This document shows positions 35,898 through 47,215 of a DNA stretch of 64,000 bases, piece by piece. How positions within the stretch are numbered: position 1 is the stretch's first letter; each line of letters opens with the position of its first letter. The notes beneath the pieces were generated by a model. It saw nothing but the letters and a program-made list of their open reading frames with translations, did not search any database and had not been told where the DNA came from. The position numbers were made by a program, and so were the translations under genes. Origin of the DNA: Cenococcum geophilum 1.58. Taxonomy: Eukaryota; Ascomycota; Dothideomycetes; Gloniales; Gloniaceae. The stretch is taken from positions 186,001 through 250,000 of the forward strand of contig KV748210.1 in assembly GCA_001692895.1 (NCBI GenBank), read 5' to 3'.

Positions 35898-38092
35898 AGT
35901 TCGTCCGTAAGGAAGTATCTTCTTATTACTGCATTATAATATCCTTTTATATGTTATTCCTTAAACCTAGTTAGAATCCCTAAATCCTCTTCTTATTCTA
36001 GTTTAGTAAGCTACTTAGCTCTTAGTATGCCTGCTCTAGGCCTATTAGTAATCCTTTATATAGGTGCTCTATCCCTTATATAACCTAATATACTAGATTT
36101 CTTATCTAGTTTTTAATCTTACTATAAGGTTATTCTTACTCTAAATTCCTCTATAGTTTCTTTCTTTTTACGTCTTGCGAGTAGATCCTTAAAGTTATCT
36201 TACTTTTTAATCTTATTAATAGTCCTTATTTATATCTTAAAATCTTAGTTCTATAGAATTCTTAATCCTAAGCTTGCTTCTATTTTAAGCTTTACTCCTA
36301 CTTTAGTTTAACTAGGCTTAGGTATTCTTATCTTATCTTAAGAGTCTTAAATTTTACTTATCTTGTCTTAAGAGTCTTATATCTATAGGAAACTCTATCC
36401 TGAGCTTATTTATATATCTTTAAACTAAGCTATTACCCTACTCTATTAGTTTCTATCCGTTATGGGTCCTTAAGTATGCCTTATCTTATCTTAAAAATCT
36501 TAGTCGTCTCTTATCTTATCTTAAGAATCTTAAGCTTTTAGCCTTTTGCCTTTATTAAGTAATAAATTAGCACTAGCAGTCGTCTGCTTACTTAATCTCT
36601 ATAAAATACTCTTCCTTTTATCTTATAAAGCGATAGATGCCGTATCTAATAGTATTATAATACCCGTTACTAAACCTTACTCTATAGCGGTCTTAGTCTC
36701 TACTTCTAATATAACTTCTTTAAGGTTTATACGTTCCTAGTAAACTACCTTTATTGCCTTATCGTCTGTAAATATTTCGCCTATATTAAACTTATCGTCC
36801 TTAATATCTAATCTACGTAATAGTTTATTAGTTCCCCTATATTTTAAGGATTTTAGCTCCTATAGCTAATAGCTTACGCCATACTTAGCGTCTTTATAAA
36901 TTTGGTATGCGTTGTTATAACAAAACATAAAACTTCTAATTAAACATTTTTTTGTTCCCCGTAGTACACTATTATCCCTTTATATATATATATCCTCTAC
37001 TACTAGTCTAGTTCCCTTTATTATATAGTAACTCTAACTATCTTTATAATCCCTCGCGAAATAACCTTATTTCCCGCAATTTATATAAGCTCTATCTTTA
37101 AACCACTAACTTTGCTATAAAGTCCGCCTAAATATCTTCTACTACTAAGATCCCTAATTTAGCCTCTGCTCCTTAGTCCTATAATTACTAGATCCTTAAC
37201 CTTTAGGTTTTTATAGTTTCTTACTCTATCTCTTATAGGCTTCTTTGGTACTACTTAGGTCTATTAGTTTTATACTATACTATAGTTTCTAACTTAGCTT
37301 TAGTTGTTATATACTCTGCGCCTTATATAACTATAGAACTCTATCCTAGCCTCTCTTAGCCTGTTCCCTTTAGTAGATCCAATTATTAATCTTAATTACT
37401 TAATCTATTAACTTCTATAGGGTATCCGCATCTTCTATTAGAATAATTGCGTCCTAGACTTTAACCTTAAGTCCTTATTTATACTATACTATAAGCGCCT
37501 TATTATTCTACTTAACTTGCGTAGCTAACGTCTAGAACTATATTATATACTTAATTACTAAGGTTCGTTGCGTAATGTCTTAGAGTTTTCTTTCCGCTAT
37601 AGTTACCGCCTCTAGGTCTCCAAATATTTATATAAGTCGCTCTATAAACCCTTCCCAGCTTAAGAATATAAATCGCACCTCTTAATTAGTAGTCGTTATC
37701 CCATTTGCCTATATTTCTATAAGGTAAAGCTTAAACCACTTAAGTGCCCTCCTTAATAGGAATAGTCCTACGTATACTATTTAATCCATAGGTATTAGTA
37801 GCTTTGCCCCTTCTTATGTAACTTTAAAGTATATTTACGTAAGAAATCCCTTAAGCTTTAATCTCTCTCCTAAGTATCTCTTAATTAATGGTAACTTAAT
37901 CTTTACTGCTCTTATCCTATTAACCCTTTCTTCTAGCGCTGCATTATTGGTCATTAGTTAGTTAACTATCTCTTATAGTTATCTAACTGTTATAGGTTGC
38001 TGCGAGTTAGTATCTGCTATACTAGTATCGCCTTCTAATCTTAAAGTAGTTGCTGCCGTTAATAGCGTTGTAGTGGCTGCTTTTAGTGGCAT
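35898..38092 (-). pseudogene. G2 Gag and upstream Pol part
   Basis: Reverse complement of about 27147-29310 of G1, starting with ATG at 38090-38092 (M-P-L-K-A-A-T). RIP stops are dense. Confidence 0.8.
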
Positions 38093-38137
38093 GTTGTTTA
38101 ACTTTCTATATTTAATACCATAACTAGGTAGTAATTA

Positions 38138-38560
38138 TATAACGAAACCTTGTAGCAGGTACTACAGTAGGCTTATTATTAGGCTAGGTGTATAGGTAAT
38201 ATAAATTTAAGTTAATAACATAATAATAACTGGTGGAGTGGTTGCCTAATAGATTAACTCTAATTATATTCTAAGAATTACTATAAGGAAGGAACTATNT
38301 AGGTAGGGACTAAGGGTCCTTAAATACACAACCGTACTTCTATAAAATCCTTCTTATACGTAATATACATCTTATATATAAGGTATATAAGTTCCTCTCG
38401 TCCCTCTTATTTAATACGTAGCATATTATATAACCTCAGTTACTATTCCTCGTCACATAGCTCTATCGGCTCTATCTTGGACCGTGCTTATATTAACTAA
38501 CTAGCTTCTTCCGACTCTTCTCCAAGTAGTCGTAACATCGTACTTAAAGCGTCCGTAACA
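38138..38560 (-). repeat. 5' LTR of G2
   Basis: 423 bp, reverse-complement match to the G1 LTRs, followed by the duplicated target CTAAT (38561-38565). One N at 38299. Confidence 0.9.
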
Positions 38561-38794
38561 CTAATAATGCGGAAATACTAGCCCGCTTATAAGGCTGTAG
38601 CTAAGCTAAGATATAAGGCCGCGATCTCTAAGATAAAGGGGGTTTAATTACGCGTATAGATAATCTTAGAACGCCCTAGCGAAATAGAAAGGTTATTAGC
38701 ATTATATACACCTATATAGATCTAGTAAGGGAAGATAGGTATCTAAATAGGGCCTATAGAGTCTATATATCTACCTTTAGGCAAGCCCGCACCG

Positions 38795-38975
38795 TCTATT
38801 ATAATATCTACTATATCCACGCCACTTACTTAGCCGTTTATAATATCCTTACTACCTGCTTAGCCGCCGTTTATAATATCTATACCGTCCACTTAGCCGT
38901 CTATAATATCCACACCGTCTACTTAGCTGTCTATAATATCCGCACCGCCTACTTAGCTGTTTACTATATCCGCAT
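38795..38975. repeat. In-frame tandem repeat in the Crypton-like ORF
   Basis: About six degenerate units of 30-33 bp, core CCGTCTATAATATCCRCACC followed by GYCTACTTAG. Confidence 0.75.
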
Positions 38976-39342
38976 TACCCTTACTAATATAGGTATAAGC
39001 TAATACTTAACTATCTCTCCTATTTATCCTTAATCTATAGGCGCCGCTAAGAAAATATAAAATGCTTTAAGGTAGTAATTTAGTCTTCTAGCTCTAGACT
39101 AAGTAGACTTTAGGGCTAGCAGGTAGGCCGTTAATTAAAGCTTTTAATTACTACTAGGGGGCACAACTAGCGGGTTAACGGCGAGGCTATATTCTATAGC
39201 CGTCGCTATAGGATAATTAAGGATATAAGATAGCGTGTAGAAGATAGTATAGCAAGAGATAAGAGATAGGCTATTAACTAGCTGGAACAGCTATAAGATT
39301 AGCGTTCTTTAGATTGGCTTTATAAGAATATCTAAATAGTTA

Positions 39343-39690
39343 TTTTACTATAGTAACTAAGACGCCTTAATATATAACTGTACTACGGTAACTAAGACGC
39401 CTCTATATACGATTACACTGCAGTAACCAAGACGCCTTAATATATAACTGCACTGCAGTAACCAAGACGTCTTAATATAGGACTATACTAGTAACCGAGA
39501 CATCTTAATATAGGACTACACTGCAGTAACTAAGACGCCTTAATGTATAACTGCACTATAGTGACCGAAACGCCTTAATATAGGACTGCACTGTATTAAC
39601 CAAGACGCCTTAATATAGGACTATACTATAGTGACCGAGACGTCTTAATATAGGACTGTACTATAGTAACTAAGACGCCTTAATGTAGGA
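39343..39690. repeat. 36 bp minisatellite in the Crypton tail
   Basis: About nine to ten copies of a unit built on AACYAAGACGCCTTAATATA followed by GGACTGCACTRYAGT. Confidence 0.85.
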
Positions 39691-39703
39691 ATAGAGCCCG
39701 TTT

Positions 39704-40665
39704 CAGTGTAAGAGATGGATGGATTGGATCTAGATCCAAATCCAAATCCATCAAATCCATCGGATCTGGATCAAGATCCAAACTTGATCCATTCTTAGGG
39801 CACGTTCAATAACTTTTTGGATACTGCTAGCCATACACCCCCTAAATAATACGCGTACACCCCCCAATTAATACGCATATACCCCCTACCTCATTTAGTT
39901 TAGAAGCTTCCTTATTAAGTTAGAATATCACGTATGTTTGACTTGTTTGCACCTATATCGCGAAAATCAAAAGTGCAAGTATAGCCAGTATGTTACTTAA
40001 ATGCTGAGGGCTCTCTACAAATAGATCTATTAACGTAATTGGTAATTATAGAGCTAGTTATAGAGTTAATTAGCTAACTGCCGCAATGCTTTATAATTAT
40101 AGGCTCTTGGATGTAAAGCAAAGGTGTTAATTTAGGTCCCACTGGGCGCAGGCGCAGGCGCGGGCGTGGGCGCGGGCGTGGGCGCGGGCAGCAGAGGTAG
40201 CAGCACCCAAATTAGTTTGCGCAACGCCTTATAAAGCACTACACAATCTAATTAATTAATTTAGGCGCGATCTAAATTAAGACTCTACTACTTATAATAT
40301 AACTAAAATCAAGACTTAATCGTGATGTTGCAGTTATAAAACTTGCATAGCGCGCACTTTGATTTTCGCGATGCAAGCACAAACAAGTTAAACGCACGTG
40401 ATATTCTAACTTAATAAGGATGCATCTAACTTAATAAAGAAGCGTCTAAACTAAATAAGGTAGGGGGTGTATGCGTATTAATTGGAGGGTATACGCGTGT
40501 TATTTAGGGGGTATATGGCTAGTATTATCCAAAAAGGTATCGAATGTGCCCTAAGAATGGATAAAGTTTGGATCTAGATCCATATCCACGCCACCAATGG
40601 ATTAGGCGTGGATTAGTGGATTAATGGATCCCGATCCAATCTCGATCCATCCATCTCTTACACTG
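39704..40665. mobile_element. hAT-type MITE, 962 bp, with long inverted arms
   Basis: The ends CAGTGTAAGAGATGGATGGA and the inverse (TCCATCCATCTCTTACACTG) are flanked by a perfect 8 bp duplication GCCCGTTT (39696-39703 and 40666-40673). The inverted arms extend about 280 bp, including TACACCCCCTAAATAATACG and its counterpart. CAGTG termini and 8 bp duplications are hAT hallmarks. It has no transposase. The centre has a GGGCGCGGGCGT run at about 40145-40185. Confidence 0.9.
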
Positions 40666-40673
40666 GCCCGTTT

Positions 40674-41257
40674 AGGTGTTATAAATTTAGAGTAACATTA
40701 CGCGACCGTCCAGAAGTACCGATCTAACATAAATTATGTACCTTTTCGCCCAAAATCGCGTGCGAAAGTACTCGGGGGCTGTCGCTGCGCGACCTCGTGC
40801 GGGGTTCGGGAGCGTTATCAGCAGGGGTGGCCCTAATCTCGTATTAACCCGGGTCGTAACCACGCCAAATCAGCCCCCCCGATATGTGATAGTTATGTTA
40901 AGCATACTTGGCTTCCTTAAGGTTCTAGTGGGTAAGAATAACCTATAAATATACAGAGGCGCGGATATTAAGTGAACAATAGTAACTGCAGTGCCGGCTG
41001 GAGCAGTAGGCTTAGAAAGTGAACCCACCAAGATCCTTTCAGCTCTCCATGCAAAGCTAGGCGAGCCCAACTCCGATGGCGATTGAGCCCCTCGGGAAGA
41101 TTGCAGTGATCAGTGGAGGACTCTGGCGCCAGCTTGAGCGAGACACAATCGCGCCGTTGGAAACATGCACACATAGAAACAGAGAGAACTCCATGTCAAT
41201 TGATAAGCTACCTTCACCGTCAGATTGGCTAACGATAGCTTCCCGTCATGCTCAGCA
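40674..41257. other. Spacer between the transposon block and the M4 gene
   Basis: The GC-rich part from 40690 has no recognisable gene. The region from about 40960 is likely 3' flank of the metallopeptidase gene. Short ORFs on both strands look accidental. Confidence 0.4.
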
Positions 41258-42585
41258 TCAGACGAGAACACCAACAGCAACCCAAGCATTGCGGACAATG
41301 ATTGATGCACTAATGCCGAACAAGTTGTTGGCCTGATCAACTGTCACATCTGCCCACTCTTTGAAAGTGGCAATTGGCTTGATGCGGCTGTCGGTCAAAG
41401 TGGCATACCAGATCTTTCCGGCCTTCTCCCACGCAAAGCCACCGAAGCCAATGGCAGCCAGGTAGAATGCCCGATTGGGAATGCCCGAGGTATAATGGAC
41501 ATCCAGGTTGTCGTTATACTGACTGAAATGGGAAATCTGGCGGTCCCGGCCGCGGATAGGATCATTGAATGCAGTTCCCGGGTTGGCGATGTCTCGGAGA
41601 GCCGGGCCCTTGATGGCAACTGGGAACAGATTCTGGCCAGTGAGCCAATCGGCGTCAGCCGCAGTCTGGTTGAAGTGCCATTGCTCAACCAACGCGGCAA
41701 AGACATCGGAGATGGACTCGTTCAGGCCTCCGTACTGTTTGGAGTATTTGAGCCCAGCCGTATATTGAGTGATGGCGTGGGTCAGTTCGTGCGCCACAAC
41801 ATCAAGTGAATCGGTAAAATAGTCGAAGATAATGCCATCACCATCGCCAAAAGCAAACTGGGTGCCGTCGAAGAAGGCGTTGTTGTAGCCAAGTGGGTTC
41901 CCGGGTTCGTTGTCAAAGTGGACAGTAGCAACAGCATTGCTGCCCTTGCCGTCGAGGGAGTTGCGGCCAAACACGGTATGGAAGAACTTGAGCGTGATGC
42001 CAATACCGTCATAGACATTGTTGACCTGTCTGTCGGTAGTCCGCCTAGCACCTTCCGCGCGAGCAAGAGTGCCAGGAAGATTGCCGGTACCCTTCGCATC
42101 GTAAACAAGGCGCTTCAACTGGAGAGGAGCAGCCGAAGGATCATGGGGCTCGTCCGTCGCCGCAGGACCAACAAGAGCAGCTCTCTGTTCGCGTATCTTA
42201 GCATCTGTCCTCAATGTTGCCCTTGCACTTTCTCGAGCCTCGTCACCTGCCGCTTCGCTCTGGGTAACATGCTCGAGAACATAGGGCGGGACAAAGCCTG
42301 AGCTCACAATGGGTGCCTGGGCTACCGAGACTCCAGGTTCGTCGGCAGCGCTAGCTGCTTGAGCGGCCTCTAGGGCTTGCACACGCTGCTCACGAAGGTT
42401 CTGGTCGACGGAGAGGGTGCGTAGAGCAGCCTGCCGGGCTTCCTCCGGAGCAGCGGTGGACTCGGCGATGTGCTTGAGGATATAGGCGGGGATAAAGTGG
42501 CAAGTCTGCAGTAAGAGGTCAGCATGGTGATTGACAACAAGGCATTTAGGGGTCTTACAGCCCCAGACTCGTGTTTGTCGCACAT
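41258..42585 (-). CDS. Protealysin-like M4 zinc metallopeptidase with duplicated propeptide motif
   Basis: Two exons are inferred: 42559-42585 (MCDKHESGA), an intron at 42506-42558 (53 bp, GTAAGA, branch CTGAC, ending GCAG), then 41258-42505, giving 424 residues. The contiguous frame has no suitable ATG, which supports the splice. Motifs: HELTH (248-252) with both zinc His and the catalytic Glu, downstream zinc Glu in NESISD (E272), and H346 in the DVHYTSGIPNRAF block. All M4 catalytic residues are present. There is no signal peptide; the N-terminus is of the short protealysin type (Pro-Pro-Tyr-x-Leu). Unusually that module occurs twice, as 37-residue units at 14-50 and 81-117, both starting I/V-P-x-Y-I/V-L and ending R-E-Q-R. 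M4 peptidases of this type are mainly bacterial, so transfer is possible. It would cleave proteins at hydrophobic P1' residues; location is uncertain. Confidence 0.85.
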
Positions 42586-43122
42586 GATGGTTGATACGGA
42601 CGTACTTTGTGACAAAAGGGGTACAACAGGTTAGTACTTGTAAGCAGGTCGTTACAGATCTTGATCAAACTTTGGTGAATCCAAAACCAAGAATTTACAC
42701 CTGATTCTCACCATCTAGACCACATTTATATACCTCGACTATGGACCACCGGTCAAAAGTGGCCCCCAAGAAGGCCGACAACGCCTTGCACACCTCCAAT
42801 ATACCGCGTATTAACCCAGACCAAAAGCAAGGGTTCCGTTGGCTCGCCAAAAGCTGAGGCCATCATCACGATAATCTGTCGTCTCTTTACCCAATTATTG
42901 TGTCATAAGAAAGATATTGGATCGTTGAGGAGCATGTCGCTCAGCTGGGCGGAAGATTCTGCACACTTGGCAGCCGCCTAGCTAAGCTTACCAAGCCAAT
43001 AGACAGAAACCGCCAAGTCCTCAGACGATTCTTTTGCTTGGGAAGAGTCCAATACGTTCACAGGGCTGGGTTCCCAGACTCGAAGGCTGTGCTAATATTC
43101 TCACCGGTCGGCTGTTGTCTGC
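42586..43122. promoter_or_regulatory. Upstream region of the M4 peptidase gene
   Basis: 537 bp between the start codon and the copia-type insertion. A TATATA stretch at about 42726-42731 lies 140 bp before the ATG on the gene's strand. No other motif is recognised. The LTR element has inserted at its distal end, so upstream control sites may have been moved. Confidence 0.35.
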
Positions 43123-43357
43123 TGTTAGCCAGGCAGGTATCACAACAAATAACTTAAGCTGGCTGGTAGGTAGAGACACAAAATTAAACAATTGATCTAT
43201 TTTATTTAAGGTGGCTCTAAGAGCCCTAATATACATAAGAGAATTGACCCCCTATAGGGGTCCCTAGAGGGTGGTATAACAAGACGAAATTAGGCTGATA
43301 CTGATGTCTGACAGCCGTCGTCGCACCTCTACAGTAAAGCTACCTCCGCGGCCAATA
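43123..43357 (-). repeat. LTR of the copia-type element, left copy
   Basis: 235 bp. It ends CCAATA where the right copy has CCAACA, a C-to-T change. Confidence 0.9.
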
Positions 43358-44289
43358 CACCCCCTCAGGTCTAACGTAGAGCGTCAGAGCTGGATTACCG
43401 GATTAGGCAGTCGGGATAGACGAGCTGGTGGTAAGCTTTAATATGGCTAAGTATCTCCCTCCATAATTTTGGTAGTGGAAAGTGGTCTCAATGTCCATAC
43501 GTCCTCATAGCAGCTGTATAAAATGCGTAAGCCAATAGTATCGTATCTAGATCAATAAGGTCATTATCACCCTTATCACCCTTGACCGCAAAGGGTCGTC
43601 GTCGTAGATCCTAATTAGGCATATCTTTCTTCTTTACCATAGGCCGCTTTTCACGGCCAGAACGTCTCTCACCCCCTAACAATAAGCCTGCTATCGTCTA
43701 AGATTCGGAACGAGGTGTAGGATCTACAAACAGTGGTTCAGTAACTTCAGAAGATAACTAAGTGGTAGATGGTGTCTGTAACGCAGGAGATACCACAGTA
43801 GATAGCATTTACTGAGGCGCCGAAGATGTAGATAGTATCAACGACGTCAGTGGAGTCGTTAACGCCTATATAGGTATAGATAGTCCTAAAGTCGGATCCG
43901 TAGAAGGCAGCTAACAGAGTTCTTCTATTAAGATCTAAATGCTTTTTAACGTAGGCGTAACGTCAATATTTACTAAATGCGGTAGTCCTACATCCAGTTC
44001 TTCATTAAAGTTCTCCATCCAGTTTTTACTTTTTCGAAGATTATCCAGTAGATTCTGGACTTGTTAAAGGTAATTTATCTTAGTCTGCGAGATAAAATAT
44101 TCTGGTGTTTTAGGAGTAGGTGGTAAGGTAGCAATAGCATTAATAAGGTAGAGACCTCTGTATTTTGTAAGGTTACCAAATAGGCTTCCGTCATCTTTAT
44201 AGCGCAGATTATTCGTAAATTAGTTAATAATTACTCTAACCCTGCGGAGCTTTGCTACGGATATTAGATTGGTATAAAAATAGGGAGCG

Positions 44290-45722
44290 TACGCTATATT
44301 CCGTAATATCAGATACCGAGTTAGGCGTTATTTTCCCACCTCAATTGCCAAGTTGATATTACCGTATCCATAAATTTCTGCCCCAGAATCTCCAGCTATT
44401 GCTATAGATATGTATAGCTTAAGGTCACGGAAGTATCTAATATTGTTGCAGAAGTGAGTGTCTACTATAGTGTTATACCCCCAGGCATTAATTAACGACA
44501 GATCCAAATGTTCCTACAATAATAATAATAAGTAGGATGTTGTTACAGCCGCCGCTGTAGCTCGAGGTCGGTCCAGATCCTTGATCTTTTTGGCAGTAGA
44601 CAAAGCTAACGGAGACGTCCTTAACCTAGGACCTTCCTTCTTAATCTGCTTGAGCCTCCTATCATAATACTACTTATTTGTTGGGACCTTAAGCCATTCC
44701 TAACACCTCTATAAACACTTATTATTTAGTATAAAGTTAGAACCTCAAAGAGACTAAAACAGTTGCTTGCAGTTCTTTAACTTATAGGGTAAACTATAAG
44801 CAGAACACTTTATCTTAGGCGATTAAGAGGGTACTAGGGTGGTAGACGTCGTAGGATCTACAGATAGCTGTCCTAAAAGTATAGCATAGGCGTTACATCC
44901 CGCATTCGGATGCTTATAGAGGAGGTTAAATTCCTTAATCATTGTCGCCATTTTGAGCTTTTCTAACCTCTTTGCTACCTTTTAAATAAAGGTATAATAT
45001 AGAGCTGGATAGATCTCCTTATAGTCCTAAACAAAGGCTTATATAACGCTGCCTTCTATTACCTCTATTAACCCTTCCTCTAGCTCTTCGCCGTTTTATA
45101 TAATAGTGATATAAAGCTAAAGCTATAATTCTAGAGTCTAGCGTTTAGGCCCTTATTTCCGTTTCTTTAGATCATCTAGTACCATTTACTATAGCGTAGC
45201 TTAAGATAGCTTTGCTACCTTCTTTAGCTATCTTAGAATTAAATATGGTATAGTAAGGTTTTTAAGATACCCTGAGAAGTTAGTGCCCACGGTAGTATAT
45301 AAGAGTGCTGTAAACGTGTGGAGCTTCTCTTCCCACTTTAGGTAGTCCTGTCATTAGAGCTTGTAGAGCTTAAAGAGCATTCTCTATATCTCTAGAGATT
45401 GCTAAGTTTGTTATTCTTAACTTAATAACCCAGGTATAACTATTCCAGTAGATAATGGAGTTACTGCTAGAGCTGCAGGAGCCGCTGCTGGTGCTACAGG
45501 ATCTGCAGGTACTGCTACAGGTGCTGCTATAGGTGCTATAGGAGCTGCTGCTATCAAAGGTATAGCTAGCTTATTATTTTCTTTAATTTCGTTCTCCGTC
45601 TTATCTAGGTTAACATAGTCCCAGATCTTTACAAAACTTACTTCTTAGCGGATAAATTAAAACCATAAAGGCCAGTCCTTCTAGGTCAGCAAAAGAGGGT
45701 TTATAGAGTCCTTGGTTGCCAT
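44290..45722 (-). pseudogene. Copia-type Gag with zinc-knuckle-like block and protease remnant
   Basis: From ATG 45722 the frame reads MATKDSINPLLLTQKDWPLW, passes an Ala/Pro-rich stretch (45465-45570), a capsid-like part, then a Cys-rich block near 44800-44860 (C-x2-Y...C, a damaged knuckle). Near 44360-44470 a protease-like block follows (T-H-F-C-N-N-I-R-Y-F-R-D, then I-A-G-D-S-G-A-E-I-Y-G-Y-G), which corresponds to the copia protease region after its active-site Asp. Stops are mainly former Gln codons. Confidence 0.7.
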
Positions 45723-45871
45723 ATTAGCTTTTATTTTAAGGTTGCGTAAAAAGACGCGCTTACGCATAAAGTACGCGATATTTCGTGACGAACTATGCTC
45801 AAAGAGGCTTAGTGGTAGTCATCTGGCCACTGAGATCTCCCTAGTGCTCAGAAGGTTACCGGGCTCATAAC

Positions 45872-46106
45872 TGTTAGCCAAGCAGGTATCACGACAAATA
45901 ACTTAAGCTGGCTGGTAGGTAGAGACACAGAATTGAACGATTGATCTGTTTTATTTAAGGTGGCTCTAAGAGCCCTAATATACATAAGAGAATTGACCCC
46001 CTACAGGGGTCCCTAGAGGGTGGTGTAACAAGACGAAATTAGGCTGATACTGATGTCTGACAGCCGTCGTCGCACCTCTGCAGTAAAGCTACCTCCGCGG
46101 CCAACA
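45872..46106 (-). repeat. LTR of the copia-type element, right copy
   Basis: 235 bp, equal in length to the left copy, followed by TCTGC. Confidence 0.9.
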
Positions 46107-46111
46107 TCTGC

Positions 46112-46900
46112 GTCGTCAACGCTCAATAAGGGAGTGGAGATAGAGTTGACTCCCCTGCATGCGTAAGCTCCTACGCAGCTAGAGCTTCGCCTGCACTGTG
46201 ATCACATCCCTTTTTGCGGCAGAAGCAATGGTCTACGGAATAGCCGAACGGGACCCTCCGTTACGGAGGCCACTAATTAGTGTATAAAACTTCAGCTCTG
46301 TAGACCTGCAGCCTTCAGCTCCAATGCAAGAACTCGGAGGCAAGCTCTAGTGCCAAGTATAGAGCCGAGCCTGGCTTAGATCTAGACCGGGTGCGGCGCA
46401 ATCGAGCAGTAAGCCTCGCAGTGATATCATACTACTCCCTTGCAGTAGAGGTTCATCGTATGTGAGAGTCAACAACAACAGCGGCTATGATCTCTCCTTA
46501 ACAATGGCGCTAGTTGAGCTAAAACAGAATACAGAGTGGAAAACCGTCAGCCAGACGATTGAACCTTCGAACTGCAGCCCTTGAGCTTGAACCGTTCAGG
46601 TCAACGCAGCCTCAGCTGAGCATTCAGGGCTGCCGTGATGGACGCAGCAATGCAGCCAAGCTTCAACTACCAGTATCCGAAGCGGAAAACTGCTCACGAG
46701 GACTGTGCTGAAAGCTGGACCAAGTTACCAACCAGAACTTTGGTTATGTGGATCGCCCATCCCGTGGCTGAAGCACGAGGTTAGGTGAGTGGTTGCGTGG
46801 ATTAAGAGAAAGGGTACAGTTGTGCTAGAAGCAAGAAAGCACCTAGGAATAGTGGTCGAATGCCGTGATAGGATCCGTAAACAAGGCAGATAAGAATCCA
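46112..46900. other. Non-coding flank with a small palindrome
   Basis: No gene is recognised. CCTCCGTTACGGAGG at 46255-46269 is a perfect 6 bp inverted repeat around TTA. Confidence 0.4.
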
Positions 46901-47215
46901 GACTGTCGGTGCGGCTAATATTCCGAATCTCTTTCTTTGCGTACCGCTTGGTCTGGAAGCTTTCATCATCTCGTTTTTGACACTGCTCATGGTCCACGCC
47001 ATAAGGACGATATTCATCCCCAGCGCTATCAAGCAAATCTTCGCCGCCGCCCATATCGCCGCCGAATAAGGGATTAATAAGGAGCAAGGAGCTCCTGAAG
47101 CGTTCAACCGCGAGTGAACCACTTGCTTTCTCGAAAAGCTTGTTCCCAAGTGTCCTGCGGGCTCTTCCCCCTTTTCCTCTTCATTGTCGAGACATCGAAC
47201 AGGTAAACGTAGCAC
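46802..47215 (-). other. Open frame with two hydrophobic stretches overlapping the HET fragment
   Basis: A 137-codon frame, offset from the HET frame, contains ILAAPTVWILICLVYGSYHG and LFLGAFLLLAQLYPF. They could encode membrane segments downstream of a HET frameshift, or be accidental. No family is recognised. Confidence 0.25.

Larger units (their letters stand above)
11740..38560 (-). mobile_element. G2: Ty3/gypsy element of the G1 family, split by nested insertions
   Basis: The outer LTRs at 11740-12162 and 38138-38560 are about 423 bp each and match the G1 LTRs in reverse complement. Both outer ends abut CTAAT, a 5 bp target duplication in Crypton copy 2. The interior is collinear with the reverse complement of G1. 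It is interrupted by LTR-A, LTR-B, the 3.86 kb TIR element, a LINE that carries G1, and a 769 bp TIR element. Net gypsy sequence is roughly 7.7 kb, so the element was full length before RIP and nesting. Confidence 0.9.
38566..39695 (+). pseudogene. Crypton-like element, copy 2, 3' part with a GCR1_C-like domain
   Basis: It continues the frame broken at 11734: M-R-K-Y-x-P-A-Y-K-A-V-A-K-L. A repeat of about 30 bp (38795-38975) encoding units like PSIISTPSTQ separates this from a C-terminal block near 39120-39330 (FNYYQGAQL, then I-A-C-R-R-Q-Y-S-K-R). That layout resembles the GCR1_C DNA-binding domain attached to fungal Crypton recombinases. TAG/TAA replace Gln codons. The domain assignment is an inference. 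Confidence 0.5.
43123..46106 (-). mobile_element. Copia-type LTR element reduced to gag and protease (3.0 kb)
   Basis: 235 bp LTRs at 43123-43357 and 45872-46106 begin TGTTAGCC and end GGCCAAYA. The perfect 5 bp duplication TCTGC is at 43118-43122 and 46107-46111. Coding runs on the minus strand and covers gag and a protease-like part only; there is no integrase, RT or RNase H. The LTRs differ by transitions. It is a non-autonomous derivative. Confidence 0.88.

Noticed and set aside
40830..40900. Possible second terminus of the Crypton-like element (TAACC..CCAA..CCGATA)
   Set aside because: Similarity to the 4320-4363 terminus is weak and gapped, and Cryptons lack terminal inverted repeats.
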